This document shows positions 51,473 to 60,284 of a DNA stretch of 64,000 nt, in pieces. The stretch is from Sphingomonas sp. MA1305. Lineage in GTDB: Bacteria; Pseudomonadota; Alphaproteobacteria; Sphingomonadales; Sphingomonadaceae. The DNA lies in the NCBI RefSeq assembly GCF_016107325.1, contig NZ_RCVT01000004.1, positions 1-64,000 of the forward strand. The letters run 5' to 3'. The notes beneath the pieces were generated by a model. That model saw only the letters and a program-made list of their open reading frames with translations, searched no databases and had not been told where the DNA came from. Within the stretch, counting starts at the first letter, position 1, and each line of letters begins with the position of its first letter. A program made the position numbers and the translations under genes.

Positions 51473-52990
51473 TCAGTCCATGTGGATCGTCGGGCCGTCG
51501 CCGCCGCCGGCGCGGGGGCGGCGCATCAGCAGCAGCAGCGGGATGACGGCGAGGGTGAGGATGAAGAGCAGCCAGAAGGCATCGACGTAGGAGACCATCG
51601 CTGCCTGGCGCGTGATCTGCGCGTTGAGCATCGCGACCGCCGACGGCGCGTCGAAGTCGAAGGTGGACGGCAGCAGCGGATTGTCCGGCCGGATCCCCTC
51701 GACCAGCCGCGCGTGCACCGTCGCGCCGTTGCGGATGGTCAGCGCCTGCAGCATCGAGATGCCGACCGCCGAGCCGATGTTGCGGGTCAGCGTGAACATC
51801 GCCGCGCCCTCGTTGCGGTAGCGCGCGTCGAGCGTCGCGAAGGCGATGGTGGTCAGCGGCACGAACACGAGGCCGGTGCCGATGCCCTGGACGAAGCCCG
51901 AGACGATCACCAGCCGCTCGTTCATGCCGAGCGTGAAGCCCGACATGATGTGCAGCGAATAGGCCGCGATGGCGAAGCCGACGAAGATCAGGATGCGCGC
52001 ATCGACCGTTTTGATCAGCCGGCCGACGACGATCATCGAGATCAGCGTGCCGATGCCGCGCGGCGCGGTGACCAGCCCGGTCAGCACGACGGGATAGCCC
52101 ATCAGCGTCTCCAGCATCGTCGGCAGCAGCGCGAGCACGCCGAACAGAACGGTGCCGAGGAAGAAGCCGAAGATCGATCCGGTCAGGAAATTGCGGTCCT
52201 TGAACATGCCGATGTCGATGAACGGCCGTCGCGCGGTGAGCGTGTGGACGACGAACAGATAGCCGAAGAACAGGCCGAGCGCCGCCTCGAGGCAGATCTC
52301 GGTCGAGCTGAACCAGTCCTTGGTCTGGCCGCGGTCGAGCATCAGCTGGATCGAACCGATGGCGAGCGCCAGCATCGCGAACCCGAACAGGTCGAGCCGG
52401 GGCCGCGCCGCATCCTTGGTCTCGGTGAGGAAGCCCGACAGGCCGGCGAAGGCGAGCGCGCCGATCGGCAGGTTGATGTAGAAGACCCAGCGCCACGACA
52501 GATTGTCGGTCAGCCAGCCACCGAGCGCCGGGCCGATGATCGGCCCGAGGATCGCGCCCATCCCCCATACCGCCATCGCCGGGCCGTGGCGTTCGGGCGG
52601 GTTGATGTCGAGCAGGATCGCCTGGCTCATCGGCACCAACGCCGCGCCGAACACGCCCTGCAACAGGCGGAAGCCGACCAGCTCGCCGAGGCTGTTGGCA
52701 ATGCCGCACAGGCCGGAGACCGCGGTGAAGCCGACGATCGACCACAGCATCAGCCGCTTGCGCCCGAACCGCCCGGCCAGCCAGCCGGTCAGCGGGGTCA
52801 TGATCGCGGCGGCGACGATGTACGAGGTGAGCACCCAGGTGATCTCCTCGCCCGAGGCGGAGACGCTGCCCTGGATATGCGGCAGCGCGACGTTGGCGAT
52901 CGTGCTGTCGAGCGAGTTCATCACCGTCGCCGCCATCACCGCGGCGGTGATGAAGCGCCGCGAGACCGGGTCGGGATAGCTGCCGGTCAT
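51473..52990 (-). CDS. DHA2-family MFS efflux permease (EmrB-like)
   Basis: This 505-residue protein with fourteen predicted membrane segments is an EmrB-type proton-driven exporter. Motif A is 'GWLAGRFGRKRLMLWS', motif C is seen in 'GMGAILGPIIGPALGGWLTDNLSWRWVFYINLPIG', and the start 'FITAAVMAATVMNSLDSTIANVALPHIQGS' is typical of DHA2 proteins. Its ATG overlaps the adaptor stop by 4 bases. With the adaptor and outer-membrane factor it forms a tripartite pump; the divergent MarR regulator suggests induction by hydrophobic toxins. Confidence 0.93.
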   Translation of the reverse strand: MTGSYPDPVSRRFITAAVMAATVMNSLDSTIANVALPHIQGSVSASGEEITWVLTSYIVAAAIMTPLTGWLAGRFGRKRLMLWSIVGFTAVSGLCGIANSLGELVGFRLLQGVFGAALVPMSQAILLDINPPERHGPAMAVWGMGAILGPIIGPALGGWLTDNLSWRWVFYINLPIGALAFAGLSGFLTETKDAARPRLDLFGFAMLALAIGSIQLMLDRGQTKDWFSSTEICLEAALGLFFGYLFVVHTLTARRPFIDIGMFKDRNFLTGSIFGFFLGTVLFGVLALLPTMLETLMGYPVVLTGLVTAPRGIGTLISMIVVGRLIKTVDARILIFVGFAIAAYSLHIMSGFTLGMNERLVIVSGFVQGIGTGLVFVPLTTIAFATLDARYRNEGAAMFTLTRNIGSAVGISMLQALTIRNGATVHARLVEGIRPDNPLLPSTFDFDAPSAVAMLNAQITRQAAMVSYVDAFWLLFILTLAVIPLLLLMRRPRAGGGDGPTIHMD

Positions 52991-54144
52991 CGTGCGGCGG
53001 CGTCACCGCCGAACAGGTGGCGGCGGTAGCCGGTGTCGACCTTGACCTCGACGCTGAGCCCGGCGTGCAGCGGTACGTTCTGCGGCAGCCGGTCGATGCT
53101 GAATTCGACCGGCAGGCGCTGGACGACCTTGACCCAATTGCCTGTCGCATTCTCCGCCGGCAGCAATGCGAAGCTGTTGCCGGTGCCGGGGCTGAAGCTG
53201 GTCAGCCGGCCGGTCAGTTCCAGATCGGGGAAGGCGTCGACGTGGAAGGTCGCGCGCTGGCCGACGCGCATATGGTTGAGCTGGTCTTCCTTGAAATTGC
53301 CCTCGACCCACAGGCGCGTGCCGGCGAGCGTGAACACCGGCTTGGCGGCGGTGACGTAGCTGCCGCGCTGGAGCTGGTCGACCTTGGTGACGATGCCGTC
53401 CTGCGCGGCGCGCACCACCGTATAGCCGAGGTTGAGGCGGGCGCGTTCCAGCGCCGCCTCCGCCCGCTGCACCGCCGGTTGCGCCGCGGTCGGCGCGTCG
53501 ACGCTGCCGGTCAGCGTCGCGGCGACGCCGGCATTCTGTTGCACCGAGGTCTGGATCTGCTGGCGCGCGGTCTGCGCGGCGAGCACCGCCTGGTCGTACT
53601 GGTTCTGCGACGAAATGCCCTCGGCGAGCAGCGACTTCTGCCGCGCCGCCTCACGCTCCGCATAGGCCAGCCGCGCGCGGGCGGCGGCGAGGCCGGCCTC
53701 GCCCTCGCGGTAATTGGCGCGCAGCGACGACACCTGCGTGCGGGCGTTGGCGAGCTCCGCGGCCGCCTCGTCGACCGCGGCCTGGAAGGGGGCGGGGTCG
53801 ATCCGGAACAGCACGTCACCGGCGCGGACGTGCTGGTTGTTGTGGACCATCACCGCGACCACGGGTCCGCTGACGCTGGCGGCGACCGGCACCAGCCCCG
53901 CCTGGATATAGCCGTTGTCGGTCGACTGGTAGCGGCCGCCGCTCAGGTAGAAGAACAGGCCGATCGCGATGGCGACGATCGGCGCGGCGAGCAGCAGCGG
54001 CAGGCGCAGCCGGTTGCGTCGCGCCGGGGTCGGGTCGGCCGCCTGCACGACGGGGGCGGGATCGGTGATCGGCGGCGCATCGGCCAGCGCGTCTGGGTCG
54101 GTCCGGTGGTCGGGGCGGGAATCGGCGTGATCGTCCAGGCTCAT
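52987..54144 (-). CDS. HlyD/EmrA-family membrane-fusion adaptor
   Basis: This 385-residue protein has a cytoplasmic Asp/Pro-rich leader, one membrane helix (about 45-67, 'LPLLLAAPIVAIAIGLFFYLSGG'), a lipoyl-like half-motif ('GPVVAVMVHNNQHVRAGDVLFRID'), a long alpha-helical hairpin with 'LAYAEREAARQKSLLAEGISSQNQYDQA', and a beta-barrel ('LWVEGNFKEDQLNHMRVGQRATFHVDAFPD'). This is the standard EmrA layout. GAGG before ATG 54144 sets the start; the frame continues upstream through the operator and is not used. First gene of the efflux operon. Confidence 0.93.
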   Translation of the reverse strand: MSLDDHADSRPDHRTDPDALADAPPITDPAPVVQAADPTPARRNRLRLPLLLAAPIVAIAIGLFFYLSGGRYQSTDNGYIQAGLVPVAASVSGPVVAVMVHNNQHVRAGDVLFRIDPAPFQAAVDEAAAELANARTQVSSLRANYREGEAGLAAARARLAYAEREAARQKSLLAEGISSQNQYDQAVLAAQTARQQIQTSVQQNAGVAATLTGSVDAPTAAQPAVQRAEAALERARLNLGYTVVRAAQDGIVTKVDQLQRGSYVTAAKPVFTLAGTRLWVEGNFKEDQLNHMRVGQRATFHVDAFPDLELTGRLTSFSPGTGNSFALLPAENATGNWVKVVQRLPVEFSIDRLPQNVPLHAGLSVEVKVDTGYRRHLFGGDAAAR

Positions 54145-54239
54145 GCTACCTCGCGGATCCGGGGACTCGCCCCGATGATCTCGGTCAATGTCGCGCCGGT
54201 GCACCCGTTGGGAATGGAAAGCAACCTGATAATAAGGCA

Positions 54240-54253
54240 ACTTACAGATAAGT
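54240..54253. promoter_or_regulatory. Candidate MarR operator
   Basis: ACTTA (54240-54244) and TAAGT (54249-54253) form a short inverted repeat with a 4-base spacer in an AT-rich patch of an otherwise GC-rich divergent region. A wider imperfect repeat (GATAATAAGG near 54228 and CCTTTATC near 54262) is centred on it. It lies between the emrA-like and marR-like genes, where MarR autoregulation would act. Confidence 0.5.
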
Positions 54254-54353
54254 GACATTGACCTTTATCGACGGAGCCGCAACACGCTGACAGCCGCCGG
54301 CGGCACGGTTAGGGTGACGCCGCCACGAGTTTCGCATGGGACGAAGATATTCG

Positions 54354-54839
54354 ATGACCGCTCCTGCCGGAGCCCCGCCCGAACCCGCCGCCGAGGGCGT
54401 CCAGCGCAGCTTTGCGTCGCAGATCGCGCTGATCGCCCGGCTGCTGCGCAAGCGATTCGACGAGCGGGCGCGGGCGATGGCGTCGAGCGCGGACGAGGCG
54501 CTGACCCAGGCGCAATGGCGGGCGCTTGGTGCGATTTGGCTGCATCCCGGCTGGACGCAGAAGGAAATGGCGGAGAAGCTGGAGATCGGCCCGGTGGCGA
54601 TGGGCCAGACGCTTGACCGGCTGGAGGCGCTGCAATGGGTTGAACGGCGCAGCGATCCGGGTGACCGGCGGGTCAAGCGCCTGTACGCGACCGACGCGGC
54701 AGAGCCGATGGTCGCCCGGCTCGGCCTGCTTGCGGGTCGCGAGGACCATTATGCCAGCGTCAGCCTGTCGCCGGAGAAGATGCGGACGCTCACCGGCCTG
54801 CTCGACGAGGTGATCGAAAGCCTGACCGCGGGCGAGTGA
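54354..54839 (+). CDS. MarR-family transcriptional regulator
   Basis: This 161-residue winged-helix regulator has 'SFASQIALIARLLRKRFDERAR' as dimerisation helix, 'LTQAQWRALGAIWLHPGWTQKEMAEKLEIGPVAMGQTLDRLEALQWVERRSDPGDRRVKRLYATDAAEP' as the DNA-binding wing and a C-terminal dimer helix. 'DPGDRR' at the wing tip is diagnostic for MarR. ATG 54354, seven bases after GAAG, is preferred; ATG 54336 would add six residues. It is divergent from the tripartite efflux operon, with AT-rich inverted repeats between, and probably represses that operon until a toxic ligand binds. Its stop is 7 bases from the stop of the convergent hydrolase gene. Confidence 0.92.
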   Translation: MTAPAGAPPEPAAEGVQRSFASQIALIARLLRKRFDERARAMASSADEALTQAQWRALGAIWLHPGWTQKEMAEKLEIGPVAMGQTLDRLEALQWVERRSDPGDRRVKRLYATDAAEPMVARLGLLAGREDHYASVSLSPEKMRTLTGLLDEVIESLTAGE

Positions 54840-54846
54840 CCGGCCG

Positions 54847-55707
54847 TCAGCCGGTGCCGTCGCCGAATCCGATCTGCGCCAGCCAATGGGCGCACAGCGT
54901 CGGCCAGATCGACACCGGCAGGCCCTGCGTGTCGAGGGCGAAGCCGTGCGGCGCGTTGGCAAAGACGTGCAGCTCCGCCGATCCGCCTGCTGCCCGCCAT
55001 GCCGCGTCGAGCCGATGGGCATTGTCGACCGGAACGACGTCGTCGGTGGCGGCATAGACGATGAATGCCGGCGGCGGCGCCGCGGTCAGCTGCGCGTCCG
55101 GCTGCATGCGATCATAGAAGGCCTGTTTCTCGGGCGGTACGAGCGGCGGCTTGTCGGGGACGATCGTTCGGCCCTTGGCATTGGTGGAGATCGGCGCATA
55201 CCCGATGACCAGCACGTCGGGACGCCGCATCGCCAATCCATCCGCCGTCTGCGCCAGCGCCCATTCTGCCGGATAGTCGGCGGCGAGGCAGGCGGCGAGG
55301 TGGCCGCCCGACGACAGGCCGACGACGCCGACACCCTGATAGCCCGCCAGTCCTCGGATCGTCCGCATCGCCGCGATCGCATCGTCGAGCGCCGCCGAAA
55401 CGCCATGCGCGGCATTGGGAAAGCGGTGGACGAGAACATAGGCGTGGAAGCCGAGGCGATTGAGCCAGCGCGCCACCGCGACTCCCTCACGCCCGACCAT
55501 CAGCGCGGTATAACCACCGCCTGCAAGTACCAGCATCGCCCGTCCGTTGGGTCGTTCGGGCGCATAGCCGAACAGCCAGGGGCGATGCACGTCGGCGACC
55601 ACCGCCGCGTCCGGCGCGGCATCGGGATCGGCGAAGACGATCGCGCCGTCGAGCGGCGTGTCGGGCCAGAGGGGGTGGAGCGTATCGGCGTCGAGCAGGG
55701 CGGGCAT
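54847..55707 (-). CDS. Alpha/beta-hydrolase, esterase type
   Basis: This 286-residue protein resembles bacterial acetyl-xylan or carbohydrate esterases of the alpha/beta-hydrolase fold. The oxyanion region is 'AMLVLAGGGYTALM', the nucleophile motif is GLSSGG (Ser in 'GVVGLSSGGHLAACLAADYP'), the acid probably in 'VYAATDDVVPVDNA' and the His in 'FANAPHGFAL'. It has no signal peptide, so a cytoplasmic role is likely. The order 'DVLVIGYAPISTNAKG' then a lid fits the family. The substrate is unknown; neither neighbour is a carbohydrate gene. It stands alone between the MarR gene and a large exported protein. Confidence 0.85.
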   Translation of the reverse strand: MPALLDADTLHPLWPDTPLDGAIVFADPDAAPDAAVVADVHRPWLFGYAPERPNGRAMLVLAGGGYTALMVGREGVAVARWLNRLGFHAYVLVHRFPNAAHGVSAALDDAIAAMRTIRGLAGYQGVGVVGLSSGGHLAACLAADYPAEWALAQTADGLAMRRPDVLVIGYAPISTNAKGRTIVPDKPPLVPPEKQAFYDRMQPDAQLTAAPPPAFIVYAATDDVVPVDNAHRLDAAWRAAGGSAELHVFANAPHGFALDTQGLPVSIWPTLCAHWLAQIGFGDGTG

Positions 55708-55804
55708 GCCCTCCTGCTAGTCGCGGAACGTCCGCGGGTGAAGCGTCGCTCGCCGCCCCTGCTGATTTCGTGCACGGGCCACGCCATGCCCGACTAGCCC
55801 CCGA

Positions 55805-58210
55805 CTAGCCTTTCGGCGGGATCGTCACCGTGCCGGTCGCTTCGGGAGCGTCGCGCAGGCGCAGCGTCAGGCTGCCGGGCATTGCCCTGGCGGACAGCGG
55901 CACATCGACCGACCCGGCGGTGAAGCCGTCGGGAACCGCCTGCGCCGGCCCATCCGTCCCGGCCGCGACCGTGGCGATCAGGAACAGCCGGTTGCCGCTG
56001 ACCGTGCAATGCGCCGGTGCGGTCGCAAGGCAGGCGACGGACTGGACGTCCGGCAGGCGGACGGCCGTGCCGAGCGCGGTCCAGCGGCTTGCCTCGCCAT
56101 TGCGGACGATGCGGAACTGCAGCGCACCGTGCACCGCCGTGCCGAGCGTCTCGGCCGGAACGAAGGCGACGATGCCGGTGGTCGTATCCTGCAGGTCATA
56201 GCCCTTGCCCTGGGCGATCGACGTGACCGCATCGCCGGCGACGGTGCCGATCTCGATCGTCTCCGCCCCGGTCAGCGGGGTCGCCGGGTCGAGCCGGAAG
56301 GCGAAGGTGACACGGCCGTCCTGCGCGAACATCGTGTCGGGGCCGAGGGCGATCGGCAGCGAACCGGCATGCGGTGGCCGCTCGACACTGCGATGCAGCA
56401 GGACGGGGGTCTGCCGCGCCGCCGCCACGGTGAGCGTGACCGTCCTGTGGCGGTTGCCGGTGAAGGTGACCTCTGCGTTGAGCCGCGCGCCCTCGGTCAA
56501 TTTGGCCGCCGCGGCGGGATCGCGCGGTTGCAGCATCAGCCGGTCGGTATTGGTCGCGCGCGTCAGGGCACCCGGCTGCCATTCGCTGCCAGCGATCGCG
56601 ACGCTGCGCACCTGATCGAGACGCGACCCGGTCAGCACCGCCTCGTTGTCGCCGGCGGCGAAGGTCAGCGCGTCGATCCGGCCGACCTCCTGCAGCGCAG
56701 GAACGGAGAGCGAGACCGGCGTCGCCTGGCCGGTCGCGGCGATGGTCAGCGTCACCGGTCCCGGTGCGGCCTTGGCGAGCGGCAGGTCGATGCTGATCGC
56801 ATCGGTGCCGACCTGCTTCCAGGTCACGGTCTGCGGCGCGCCGTCGCCGATCCGCGCCTCGACGCGGGTGATGCAGCCGCCGCCATCCCCCTTCAGCGTC
56901 AGGCTGTTGGTGCGCCCGACGACCAGAGATGCATCCGGCGCCGCCGCCCAATGCTGTACGCGCGGGTCCGACAGGCGGAAGCGCGGCCCGTCGAACGGGG
57001 TAAAGCCCCAATTGCCGCGCAGGCGGCCGGTGACGGTCGCGCCGCGGCCTGCGTCGGGCAATCCCTTGTCGAGCACGAAGCCGCCGCGGCGCGGATCGGC
57101 ATGGACGGGGATGTCGACCGGTGCGCCGCCGGTGCCGTCGAGCCGCAGCGTCATCGCATGAGCGTAGCGGGTCGCGAACACCAACGGCGCGCCTTCGACC
57201 GGTAAGACCGCGCCGACATTGCCGCAGAGCAGCGGCGCGTCGCCCGCGGCCTGCAAGGGAGGCGGCTTGGCGGCCTCGATCGCCGGCAGGCCGATGACCA
57301 TGACCGAGGCCGGCTTGGCGAAGGACAAGGGCGTGTTGAGCAGCAGGGTGACGCCGCCGTCCCCCATCTTGGCGAGCGCGGGGACGAATTGCAGCTGGGT
57401 TGACTGGAAGGCGCCGAACAGCCGGAACAGGTCGCGGACCACGCCGATATAGGAACTGTAGGTGCCATAGCCCGCCTGCGGCGTCGCGCTGAGCTGGAAG
57501 GCGAGGTCGACCGGCGCGCCGGTCAGCGTGTCGGCCAGCGCGGAACTGTGCGTGTCGGCGAACAGCAGGGTCTCGCGATCGCCGGTCAGGCAGGCGGCCT
57601 GCAGGGCGGCGGGCTGCTGCAGGCATTCGGTCTTGAGCTTGATCGCCAGGCTGCGGGTCAACGCCTGTGAGGCGGCGTTGACCGCGGTCGGATCCTCGCG
57701 CCCGACCTGGAACAGCATGTCGAGATAGGTGTCGAGCCGCGCCCGGTCGAGTGACGCCTGGTTGAGGTCCTGTGCGGCGCGGACGAAGGTGCCGGGTTGT
57801 TTGCGGACCGCGCTGACGATCGACTTCTTGCCCGCCTGGTGCACCGGCAGCGCGAACAGGACGAGCTGCTGCGCGCCCTTGGGCACGACCAGCGACAGGT
57901 CGCCCGCCTTGCTCTTGCCGGTCACCGTGTCGTGAAACCAGTCGTCGGGCGGCCGGTCGATGGGGCCGCGCAGGAAGGCGGAGACGAGGCGGAATTGGTC
58001 GGCCTGGCCGGACGGCAGCGTCAGCTTGACCGAGATGCGGTCGCCTTCGGCAAGGTTGGGCACCCATTCCAGCGGCAGCGTCTGGCCATTGCGGGTCACC
58101 GCCACCTCCAGCCGCGGGCCGGTCAGGTCGAAGGGCGACGGGGCGGCATCGGCGGCGACGCCGGCCAAGATCAGGGCCAGGCCGCCCAGTGTACGAAGAA
58201 GACGCGACAT
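55805..58210 (-). CDS. Large exported beta-rich protein of unknown function
   Basis: This 801-residue protein has a signal peptide (MSRLLRTLGGLALILAGVAADA) and then long stretches typical of beta-sandwich domains, with many T, V and G residues and few helices. Several parts have the look of Ig-like or bacterial surface modules, for example 'GPVTLTIAATGQATPVSLSVPAL' and 'GRVTFAFRLDPATPLTGAETIEIG'. Helical stretches occur near residues 150-220. Few Cys residues are present and no catalytic motif is recognised. It is probably periplasmic or surface-located. It stands alone and is divergent from the radical SAM gene, with a palindromic site in between. Confidence 0.7.
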   Translation of the reverse strand: MSRLLRTLGGLALILAGVAADAAPSPFDLTGPRLEVAVTRNGQTLPLEWVPNLAEGDRISVKLTLPSGQADQFRLVSAFLRGPIDRPPDDWFHDTVTGKSKAGDLSLVVPKGAQQLVLFALPVHQAGKKSIVSAVRKQPGTFVRAAQDLNQASLDRARLDTYLDMLFQVGREDPTAVNAASQALTRSLAIKLKTECLQQPAALQAACLTGDRETLLFADTHSSALADTLTGAPVDLAFQLSATPQAGYGTYSSYIGVVRDLFRLFGAFQSTQLQFVPALAKMGDGGVTLLLNTPLSFAKPASVMVIGLPAIEAAKPPPLQAAGDAPLLCGNVGAVLPVEGAPLVFATRYAHAMTLRLDGTGGAPVDIPVHADPRRGGFVLDKGLPDAGRGATVTGRLRGNWGFTPFDGPRFRLSDPRVQHWAAAPDASLVVGRTNSLTLKGDGGGCITRVEARIGDGAPQTVTWKQVGTDAISIDLPLAKAAPGPVTLTIAATGQATPVSLSVPALQEVGRIDALTFAAGDNEAVLTGSRLDQVRSVAIAGSEWQPGALTRATNTDRLMLQPRDPAAAAKLTEGARLNAEVTFTGNRHRTVTLTVAAARQTPVLLHRSVERPPHAGSLPIALGPDTMFAQDGRVTFAFRLDPATPLTGAETIEIGTVAGDAVTSIAQGKGYDLQDTTTGIVAFVPAETLGTAVHGALQFRIVRNGEASRWTALGTAVRLPDVQSVACLATAPAHCTVSGNRLFLIATVAAGTDGPAQAVPDGFTAGSVDVPLSARAMPGSLTLRLRDAPEATGTVTIPPKG

Positions 58211-58268
58211 CCGAACCGGCTTGCCCTCACGAGGAACCGCAGTGATCGACCGCGCCTGTGCCGCGCGG

Positions 58269-58280
58269 TTGTGGTCACAA
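58269..58280. promoter_or_regulatory. Palindromic site between exported protein and radical SAM genes
   Basis: TTGTG and CACAA face each other around two bases, a compact dyad in the 123-base divergent region. It lies about 54 bases before the radical SAM start. A regulator of either gene could bind here; no family can be named. Confidence 0.35.
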
Positions 58281-58333
58281 TATGTCCCTTAGCGTCGGCG
58301 GGGACATTTGCCGATGCCGTTCGTTGGGCGGGA

Positions 58334-59422
58334 ATGGCGAGCAGGGCGGTATCGGACGCGGGAACGGAACGAGCTTGGCGGCCGCGTCGCCTCCTGGTGA
58401 CGCGCGCGGCGATGGGGTTCGCGCATGGCCGCGCGATCGCGGATCGTGCCGCCGCGCTCGGCGTCGAGGTGCAAGTGCTGGCCGGCGACCGGCTGGCGCT
58501 CGACCTGCCCGACGATCCGCGCCAGGCCTATGCCGCCGCCAAGTCGACGCTGGCCGTCGTCGTCGCGCCGCCGTCGAAGCGTAGGCTGCAGCCGATCGCA
58601 CCGAGCGCGGACTGGCGCGTCGACCTGGCCGAAGGATGCCCGGCGCATTGCAGCTATTGCTATCTCGCCGGTTCGTTGAAGGGGCCGCCGATCACGCGTG
58701 TCTATGCCAATCTCGACGAGATCCTCGCGGGCCTGCCTGCCTATCTGGGGCAGGGGGCGGTCACCTCGCGCAGTGTGGCGCGGGCGCATGAGGGCACGAC
58801 CTTCGAGGCGTCGTGCTACACCGATCCGCTCGCGCTGGAACCGATCACGGGATCGCTGTCGACCGCCATCGCCTGGTTCGGCGGGTGGGACGCCGCGACG
58901 CAGCTGCGTTTCACCAGCAAGTTCGCCGACGTCGCGCCGCTGCTGACCCTCGATCATCGCGGGCGGACGCGGATGCGGGCCTCGATCAATCCCGCGCGTT
59001 TCGCCCGCTTCGAGGGCGGCACCGCGCCGGTGGCGGCGCGGCTGGCGGCGCTCGGCCGGATGGCCGCGGCGGGCTATCCGGTCGGGCTGACGATCGCGCC
59101 GATCATCGCCGCCGACGGCTGGCGTGAAGCCTATGACGGCTTGCTGGCGGCGGCGGCCGCCGCGCTGGCGGACGTGCCGGGGCTCGACCTGACGATCGAA
59201 CTGATCACCCACCGCTTCACCGCCGGTTCGAAGGCCGTGCTCGACAGCTGGTATCCGGGCTCGTCGCTCGACATGGGCGACGGCAACCGCACCACCAAGC
59301 GGACGAAATTCGGCACGGAGAAGCAGGTGTACGATGCGGCGACGATGCGCGCGCTGCGCGGCTTCTTCGAGGAGCGGATCGCCGTGCTGCTGCCGGCGGC
59401 GCGCATCCTCTATTGGACATGA
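58334..59422 (+). CDS. Spore photoproduct lyase-like radical SAM protein
   Basis: This 362-residue protein carries the radical-SAM iron-sulfur motif CX3CX2C in 'EGCPAHCSYCYLAGS'. 'ASCYTDPLALEPITGSLSTAIAWF' and 'RFTSKFADVAPLLTLDHRGRTRMRASIN' are typical of spore-photoproduct-lyase-like proteins of non-sporulating alphaproteobacteria. The true enzyme repairs the spore thymine dimer by hydrogen abstraction; here repair of another DNA lesion is assumed. ATG 58334 is chosen because upstream translation to 57797 is only a shadow of the minus-strand exported protein. A metallophosphoesterase gene overlaps its stop by 4 bases, so the two probably act together. Confidence 0.85.
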   Translation: MASRAVSDAGTERAWRPRRLLVTRAAMGFAHGRAIADRAAALGVEVQVLAGDRLALDLPDDPRQAYAAAKSTLAVVVAPPSKRRLQPIAPSADWRVDLAEGCPAHCSYCYLAGSLKGPPITRVYANLDEILAGLPAYLGQGAVTSRSVARAHEGTTFEASCYTDPLALEPITGSLSTAIAWFGGWDAATQLRFTSKFADVAPLLTLDHRGRTRMRASINPARFARFEGGTAPVAARLAALGRMAAAGYPVGLTIAPIIAADGWREAYDGLLAAAAAALADVPGLDLTIELITHRFTAGSKAVLDSWYPGSSLDMGDGNRTTKRTKFGTEKQVYDAATMRALRGFFEERIAVLLPAARILYWT

Positions 59423-59916
59423 GCGTCTTCTTCACCGCCGACACGCATTTCGGCGACCACCGCACGATCAACATCCAGCGCCGGCCGTTCGCCAGCGTCG
59501 CCGAGATGGACGCGCAGCTGATCGCGCGCTGGAATGCGACGGTCGGGCCGCAGGACGTCGTCTGGCATCTCGGCGACGTGGCGCGGCGGCCGGCGGACGT
59601 GGCGGCGCTGCTCGCGCAGCTGCACGGCTCCAAGCACCTGCTGCGCGGCAACAACGATCCGGAGGCGACGGGGCTGGCTGCGGGGTGGGCGAGCGTCGGC
59701 GACTATGCCGAAGTCACTGTCGACGGCCACGCCCTCGTGCTGTGCCATTACCCCTTCCGCAGCTGGAACGGCCAGCACAAGGGCGCGATCAACCTGCACG
59801 GCCACAGCCATGGCCGGTTGAAGCCGATGCCGCGGCAGTTCGACGTCGGCGTCGATCCCCATGACTTCGCGCCGGTCCGCCTCGCCGACCTGATCGCAAA
59901 CGGCGCGACCGGATGA
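59419..59916 (+). CDS. Calcineurin-like metallophosphoesterase
   Basis: This 165-residue enzyme has the metal-site motifs of the family in order: 'FTADTHFGDH' (D-x-H), 'VVWHLGDVAR' (GD), 'LLRGNND' (GNN/GNHD), 'LVLCHYPFRSW' and 'INLHGHSHGR' (GHxH). It probably hydrolyses phosphodiesters or phosphomonoesters in the cytoplasm. ATG 59419 lies inside the stop of the radical SAM gene; TTG 59413 in the same frame is weaker. Coupling to a DNA-repair-type radical SAM protein suggests action on nucleotides or nucleic-acid ends, but this is inference. Confidence 0.88.
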   Translation: MSVFFTADTHFGDHRTINIQRRPFASVAEMDAQLIARWNATVGPQDVVWHLGDVARRPADVAALLAQLHGSKHLLRGNNDPEATGLAAGWASVGDYAEVTVDGHALVLCHYPFRSWNGQHKGAINLHGHSHGRLKPMPRQFDVGVDPHDFAPVRLADLIANGATG

Positions 59917-60010
59917 TTGCGCGCTCTGGCCGATTCGGGCAGTTCGGAACGCCGGTGGGGGCCGGGCGCTTGTTGGCGCGGCGGCGCCCCGGCCGCCATG
60001 GAGCGATGTG

Positions 60011-60268
60011 ATGGCCGACGCGCAGACTGCGATCCTCTACCGTATGGTCCTGCCCGACCATGTCTGTCCGTTCGGCGTTCGTGCCAAGGCGATGCTGGAG
60101 GCGGCGGGCTATACGGTCGACGACCGCATCCTCGAAGACCGCGAGGCGGTCGAGGCGTTCAAGGCGGACCGCGGCGTCGACACCACCCCGCAGATCGAGA
60201 TCGATGGCGAGCGGATCGGCGGCAGCGACGATCTGGAACGCTACCTCGCCACGCGGGACGGGCGTTGA
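60011..60268 (+). CDS. Glutaredoxin-like protein
   Basis: This 85-residue protein has a thioredoxin fold of the glutaredoxin type: 'AILYRMVLPDHVCPFGVRAKAMLEAAGYTVDDRIL', cis-Pro in 'DTTPQIEIDGERIGGSDDLERYL'. The active site reads CPFG, with one Cys only, so it resembles monothiol forms or the glutaredoxin-like domain that couples to other proteins; thiol-disulfide exchange through glutathione is the expected role. GTG 60008 and ATG 60011 are both possible starts. It precedes a metallo-beta-lactamase-fold gene by 16 bases, so the two may be co-transcribed. Confidence 0.83.
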   Translation: MADAQTAILYRMVLPDHVCPFGVRAKAMLEAAGYTVDDRILEDREAVEAFKADRGVDTTPQIEIDGERIGGSDDLERYLATRDGR

Positions 60269-60284
60269 TCCGGCCGCGCGGCTG

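Noticed and set aside
49852..54255. Three long plus-strand frames opposite the efflux operon
   Set aside because: Arg/Asp/Gly/Val-rich shadows of the clear EmrA, EmrB and outer-membrane-factor genes.
57797..58333. Long N-terminal extension of the radical SAM reading frame
   Set aside because: This part runs opposite to the exported-protein gene, has Arg/Gly/His-rich shadow composition and precedes a good ATG at 58334.
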